Position numbers and translations under genes: made by a program
Shown: positions 60,303-64,000 of the stretch, one piece after another
Layout of the letters: each line of letters starts with the position of its first letter
How positions within the stretch are numbered: position 1 is the stretch's first letter
DNA from: Methanoculleus caldifontis
GTDB lineage: Archaea; Halobacteriota; Methanomicrobia; Methanomicrobiales; Methanoculleaceae
Assembly (NCBI RefSeq): GCF_032842345.1
Contig: NZ_WBKO01000001.1
Span: 1,426,001 to 1,490,000 of the forward strand
DNA length: 64,000 nucleotides
Reading direction: 5' to 3'
Notes under the pieces: model-generated
Told to the model about the DNA's origin: nothing
Database searches by the model: none
What the model saw: only the letters and a program-made list of their open reading frames with translations

Positions 60303-61148
60303 TCAGTATACGCCCTCGCCTGTCACAAGGATCCCCCTTGCCAGGTACGTGCCGTTGCACGGACCCGTGAACTCGTGATGCACCCTCTCGCGGTACGAAT
60401 TCGACTGCCAGCCCAAAACCCACCACTGGTTTGCCCCCTGAAAATAGGACGAGATAGTGAGGACGTTCCCATCCTCGGCGTCGAACGAGAGGATGAACGG
60501 GACCTCGACGATATACCCGGAGGAACCGGGGCTCACGTAATAATCGTCGACGGGTCCGCCGGAATCGTTGAGGGTGCCGACGATCCGGTACGGCATGAAG
60601 AGGGGCTCGGCTCCTACCGGCGTTCTGGTCTCGATCTCGTGGCCGGGGCTGGTATCGAGCATGGAGAGTTCCATCCCGACGAGCACCGGCGTCTCTTCCG
60701 AGTACCGGTCGGAGTAGATATGGGTCGGCACCGGGAGTTCGGACTCGTTCTGCCCCGGCATGATCGCGATCGGCTCGATGCGGTTTTTGTAGACCGGGTC
60801 GATCCGGTCGGCCGAGATATTCAGCATGGGGATCCCGTCGACGTCCTCGATCCGTACCGATATCCCGCTCCTGTCGAAATTGCTGAAACTCGCACGAGAG
60901 AGGTCGATGGGAGTGACGTTTGCCCCGGTCTCCGGGTCGTAACGGGATGGGATGGGGATCAGGAGAACCGCGTCTTCGATGGGGCCTGTCGTCGAGATCT
61001 GCAACTCGTAGTGATACATCGAACTGAAGCTCTCCGATGACGACTGGCCCAGAAACCCGGCAAGCAGCACCAGACATATGAACAGGAGCGCTACGAGGAT
61101 ACCCGCCCCGGCGAGCACCAGACCCAGCGCATTCGACCATTTTCCCAT
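60303..61148 (-). CDS. membrane-anchored exported protein, unknown function, 281 aa
   Basis: Function not recognised. One N-terminal helix (ALGLVLAGAGILVALLFICL) anchors a large beta-rich exterior domain: YHYELQISTTGPIEDAVLLIPIPSRYD, FSNFDRSGISVRIEDVDGIP, then VPFILSFDAEDGNVLTISSYFQGANQWWVL. The late text includes NGT and NDS sequons that archaea may glycosylate. It looks like a surface protein with a jelly-roll-like fold. It is monocistronic, divergent from the alpha/beta hydrolase. Confidence 0.72.
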   Translation of the reverse strand: MGKWSNALGLVLAGAGILVALLFICLVLLAGFLGQSSSESFSSMYHYELQISTTGPIEDAVLLIPIPSRYDPETGANVTPIDLSRASFSNFDRSGISVRIEDVDGIPMLNISADRIDPVYKNRIEPIAIMPGQNESELPVPTHIYSDRYSEETPVLVGMELSMLDTSPGHEIETRTPVGAEPLFMPYRIVGTLNDSGGPVDDYYVSPGSSGYIVEVPFILSFDAEDGNVLTISSYFQGANQWWVLGWQSNSYRERVHHEFTGPCNGTYLARGILVTGEGVY

Positions 61149-61278
61149 TGCTGATGAGGGGATCTGGGAGTTGCCGGTATTATACCTATCTGTTTTTGAA
61201 GAATACGTCTATCATCGGTTCGTGAGCAGGGAGATGCCTTCGGCTGGCTGGGGTCCCGAACCACTCCGCGACCGCATC

Positions 61279-61319
61279 GTTATATAGTATGGCCGGCGTG
61301 GGGAGCCCGTAGAGGAGAT
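61279..61319 (+). promoter_or_regulatory. promoter and ribosome site of the alpha/beta hydrolase gene
   Basis: A TATA core GTTATATAGT at 61279-61288 and an AGAGGAGAT ribosome site at 61311-61319 precede the ATG at 61325 with normal spacing, supporting that start. Confidence 0.6.
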
Positions 61320-61324
61320 AACCT

Positions 61325-62194
61325 ATGTCCTACATCACTGTCGGTAAGGAAAATTCAGGCACCATCGACCTCTACTACGAGGACCATGGCACAGGCAAGC
61401 CGGTCGTCCTGATCCACGGCTGGCCGCTCTCGAGCAAGTCCTGGGAGAAGCAGGTCCCGGCGCTGCTTGAATCGGGCTACCGCGTCGTCGCCTACGACCG
61501 GAGAGGGTTCGGCAACTCCGCGAAACCGGCCACCGGCTACGACTACGACACCCTGGCCGAAGACCTGCACAGGCTCATGACGGAACTCGACCTCACCGGC
61601 GCCACGCTCGTCGGGTTCTCGATGGGCGGCGGCGAGGTGGCCCGCTATCTCGGCACCTACGGGAGCGACCGCGTGGAGAAGGCCGTCTTCATCTCCGCGG
61701 TCCCGCCGTTCCTCCTGAAGACTTCCGAGAACCCCGAAGGGGTCGAGGGGAGCGTATTCGACGGGATCATGGAGAGCATCGCCGCCGACCGCCCGGCGTT
61801 CCTCTCCGGGTTCCTCTCGAACTTCTACAACGTCGACGCCCTCGGGGGCGACCGCGTCAGCGACGAGGTCGTCCGTCTCAGCTGGAACGTCGCGGCGGCC
61901 GCCTCCCCGATAGGCACGCTCGACTGCGTTCCCGCGTGGCTGACCGACTTCCGCAGCGATCTCGCGAGCATCGACGTGCCGGTCCTCGTCATCCACGGCG
62001 ACGCCGACCGGATCGTCCCCTTCGCCGCGTCGGGGAAGCGCACCCCCGGCCTGGTCCGGGAAGGGCGCCTCGTGGTGGTTGAGGGCGGGCCGCACGGGAT
62101 CACGTGGACCCACGCCGCGGAGGTCAACCGGGAGTTGCTGGACTTCCTCAGAGAGCGGGCCCGGCCGCTGGAGCCGGTTGCCGGACTCTCGTGA
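61325..62194 (+). CDS. alpha/beta hydrolase, non-haem chloroperoxidase-like
   Basis: A 289-residue hydrolase. VVLIHGWPLSSKSWE holds the oxyanion region, VGFSMGGGEVARYL the catalytic serine elbow, VIHGDADRIVPF the aspartate and VEGGPHGITWTH the histidine. The pattern matches the haloperoxidase/esterase group, whose in vivo role is usually ester hydrolysis rather than halogenation. There is no signal peptide. Substrate unknown. Confidence 0.88.
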   Translation: MSYITVGKENSGTIDLYYEDHGTGKPVVLIHGWPLSSKSWEKQVPALLESGYRVVAYDRRGFGNSAKPATGYDYDTLAEDLHRLMTELDLTGATLVGFSMGGGEVARYLGTYGSDRVEKAVFISAVPPFLLKTSENPEGVEGSVFDGIMESIAADRPAFLSGFLSNFYNVDALGGDRVSDEVVRLSWNVAAAASPIGTLDCVPAWLTDFRSDLASIDVPVLVIHGDADRIVPFAASGKRTPGLVREGRLVVVEGGPHGITWTHAAEVNRELLDFLRERARPLEPVAGLS

Positions 62195-62202
62195 GCGTGC
62201 GC

Positions 62203-63402
62203 TCAGTATACCGGGACCAGCCCGGCGTTATTCCCGGTGATGCACCGGCCCCCGCCGCGGGTGACGACGAAGGTGTTCTCGATCCCGACCATCCCGACGC
62301 CCCGGACCCCTTTCTTGGGCTCGAGGGCGAAGACCATCCCCTCCTCGAGCGGCTCGTCGAAGCCTCTCGCGATCACCGGCGTCTCGTCGACGGCGAGACC
62401 GATCCCGTGGCCCAGGAACTGCGCCCGCCGGTCACCGTAGCCCATGAAGTTCTCGAGGAACGCGGGGTCGAGACCACCGAGGATCGTCTCGTAGATCTCG
62501 GAGGGCGCGATTCCCGGCCGCAGGAGCGCGGCCGCCTCGTCCTGAACCTCCACGCACCGCCGGTGGGCCTCGATAGCCTCGTCGCGGACCGCCTGCCCGA
62601 ACATATACGTCACGGTTTTGTCGGTGTGGTAGCCCTGCACCCCGCAGGCGCAGTCGACGAAGACCAGGTCCCCGCTCTTGAGTTTCCGGTCATGGCTGCC
62701 GAGGACCGGGGCGCCGGGGGCCGCCCCCCGGCACCCGCCGGGCCCGTCGAAACCGGTCGGGTAGAGGGAGTTCTCCCCGAAGCCGAGCTGCCCGAGGATC
62801 ATCTCCGTCCCGAACCTCTCGAACCGGGCGATCCCGTGATGCCCTTCTCTGACCATGCGGGAGAAGACCTCGCCGCCGAGTTCGGCCTCGCTCATCCCCT
62901 CCCGGAGCATCGCGGGGACACAGTCCTCGAGCACGTGCCGGTGGATCCTCCCCGCTCGCTCCATGATCTCGAGTTCGTAAGGGCTCTTTCTTGCCCGAAC
63001 CCCTGCTGCCTGTGAATCGAGCGATCGCGTCTCGCGGACGGGGAAGTACTTTCGGAACCGCTCGAGCAGGCCGAGGGGCACCACCTCCGTCTCCACGTGG
63101 ACCGTCGCCGGGCACGCCCCCATCCCGCCGGCGGCGTCGCGGAAGCTCTTCATCGGCCGGATATCGGGGAAGAGCGACTCATCGAGCGCCCGCTCATAAC
63201 TCCGGCGCACCCAGAGGACGGCCTCGCCGTTTTTGGGGACGAGGAGGACCCCGTCCTGCATCGTCCCGGTGAAGTAGAACTGGTTTGTCCTCCCAAAGAT
63301 CGCGGCAAACTCCCACGACGGATCTTCCCTGTCCATGCGGAGCCGGAACCGCTCCATGCGGTCCCGGAGTTCGAGGGCAGGGGTCTTTTGCTCCATACGC
63401 AT
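62203..63402 (-). CDS. M24 metallopeptidase, Xaa-Pro aminopeptidase type
   Basis: A 399-residue pita-bread peptidase of the PepP group. All five metal ligands are visible: Asp in LVFVDCACGVQGYHTDKTV (the two aspartates about 11 apart), His in FLGHGIGLAVDETPVI, Glu in EGMVFALEPKKG and Glu in GIENTFVVT. An N-terminal domain (about residues 1-165) precedes the catalytic one. The frame extends upstream; tandem ATGs at 63402 and 63396 are both possible, and the first was used. It converges with the hydrolase gene. Confidence 0.9.
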   Translation of the reverse strand: MRMEQKTPALELRDRMERFRLRMDREDPSWEFAAIFGRTNQFYFTGTMQDGVLLVPKNGEAVLWVRRSYERALDESLFPDIRPMKSFRDAAGGMGACPATVHVETEVVPLGLLERFRKYFPVRETRSLDSQAAGVRARKSPYELEIMERAGRIHRHVLEDCVPAMLREGMSEAELGGEVFSRMVREGHHGIARFERFGTEMILGQLGFGENSLYPTGFDGPGGCRGAAPGAPVLGSHDRKLKSGDLVFVDCACGVQGYHTDKTVTYMFGQAVRDEAIEAHRRCVEVQDEAAALLRPGIAPSEIYETILGGLDPAFLENFMGYGDRRAQFLGHGIGLAVDETPVIARGFDEPLEEGMVFALEPKKGVRGVGMVGIENTFVVTRGGGRCITGNNAGLVPVY

Positions 63403-63487
63403 GATTGGGCGGCGATGGTATTTACGATGGACGGCAGCGGTCGCTTCATGCGGGTTTATGAGGTCGCGCGGCGCACGTATCCCCATC

Positions 63488-64000
63488 ATGGAAACTCCCT
63501 TTATCTTTACCATGCACGAGGGCCTGCCCCGCCAGGGGCCGGGCAGTAACGAGTGTACCAGAAAGGCCTTTTCGATACTTGCCGATCTTCCGGCCCAGCC
63601 GGAGGTCCTGGACATCGGGTGCGGTGCCGGGATGCAGACGGTTGAGGTGGCCCGGGTCTGCCCCGGCTGCCGCATCACCGCCACCGACGTCCACCAGCCC
63701 TACCTCGATCAACTTGCCGGGAGCGCGGCATCGGCGGGGGTGAGGGACCGGATCACCACGGTCCGGGCCTCGATGGACGACCTGCCGTTTCCCGACGCGT
63801 CGTTCGACGTCCTCTGGGCAGAGGGCTCGATCTTCATCATAGGATTCCGGGAAGGGCTTGCCGCCTGGAGGCGGCTCCTCCGGGCGGGCGGCTACCTCTG
63901 TCTCACCGAGGCCGCCTGGTTTGTCAAAGACCCCTCGCCGGAGGCGGCGGCGTTCTGGAACGACTGCTACCCGGCGATAAAAACGGTCGCGGCAAACCGC
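63488..64000 (+). CDS. class I SAM-dependent methyltransferase, 5' part, cut by the window edge
   Basis: The frame is open from the ATG at 63488 to the window edge (171 codons). SAM motif I VLDIGCGAGMQTVEVARV is followed by ITATDVHQPYLDQLAG (acidic loop) and DDLPFPDASFDVLWAEGSIF (motif II), then WRRLLRAGGYLCLTEAAWF. It resembles the UbiE/arsenite-type branch, but no substrate can be named. It is divergent from the M24 peptidase with 85 bases between starts. Confidence 0.88.
   Translation, partial: METPFIFTMHEGLPRQGPGSNECTRKAFSILADLPAQPEVLDIGCGAGMQTVEVARVCPGCRITATDVHQPYLDQLAGSAASAGVRDRITTVRASMDDLPFPDASFDVLWAEGSIFIIGFREGLAAWRRLLRAGGYLCLTEAAWFVKDPSPEAAAFWNDCYPAIKTVAANR

Overview
This window is a high-GC archaeal chromosome segment from a hydrogenotrophic methanogen. 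The best fit is the order Methanomicrobiales, probably Methanoculleus or a close relative; the order rests on the gene set, the genus is inference. Support comes from methanogenesis marker proteins 2 and 4 (MtxX), an archaeal histone, ribosomal protein L10e, replication factor C large subunit, archaeal-type S-adenosylmethionine synthetase, GatDE, archaemetzincin, several archaeal UPF/DUF families and TATA-box promoters with short or absent leaders.

Layout. 1-314: 5' end of a tRNA methylthiotransferase. 464-2981: NAD operon nadX-nadA-nadC. 3006-5508: small genes including a HEAT-repeat protein, a yeast-type cytosine deaminase and a membrane-anchored acetolactate decarboxylase. 5644-7974: UspA / SLC13-type permease / UspA operon. 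8107-9068: divergent archaemetzincin and UPF0146 genes whose start codons form the two ends of one palindrome. 9065-12807: rfcL, marker proteins 2 and 4, histone. 13396-16825: hisB, hisA, hisG and S-adenosylmethionine synthetase. 16886-23708: nine-gene operon of fumarase, 2-oxoglutarate:ferredoxin oxidoreductase (four subunits) and succinyl-CoA synthetase, ending in a diadenylate cyclase; almost all junctions are 4-base start/stop overlaps. 23813-27035: L10e and a NitT/TauT-type ABC transporter. 27581-32147: argH, gatD, gatE. 32218-39868: an RGG-rich small protein, nitroreductase, UPF0212, PfkB kinase, DUF2070, aminotransferase, TPR protein, membrane protein and cupin. 40061-40145: tRNA-Leu(UAA).

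From 40.5 to 59 kb the window turns accessory: a membrane-anchored RidA protein, then five large PAS/GAF/PocR sensor proteins and one decayed copy, with a lipoprotein and an NADP-type secondary alcohol dehydrogenase embedded among them. No stand-alone response regulator is present; the only receiver domain is at the N-terminus of the first kinase. The last 5 kb holds two methyltransferases (one cut by the window edge), an exported protein, an alpha/beta hydrolase and an M24 peptidase.

How the genes fit together. The fum-kor-suc operon encodes the malate-to-2-oxoglutarate arm of the incomplete reductive TCA pathway that many methanogens use to make glutamate, and its coupling to a c-di-AMP synthase suggests a nucleotide signal tied to this carbon flux. 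The sensor block around the alcohol dehydrogenase, one member of which has a PocR domain (a family predicted to sense small hydrocarbon derivatives), may be an alcohol-responsive sensory island. A dispersed palindromic repeat occurs three times in intergenic DNA (12.9, 27.4 and 39.2 kb); two copies agree at 66 of 67 positions over one arm.
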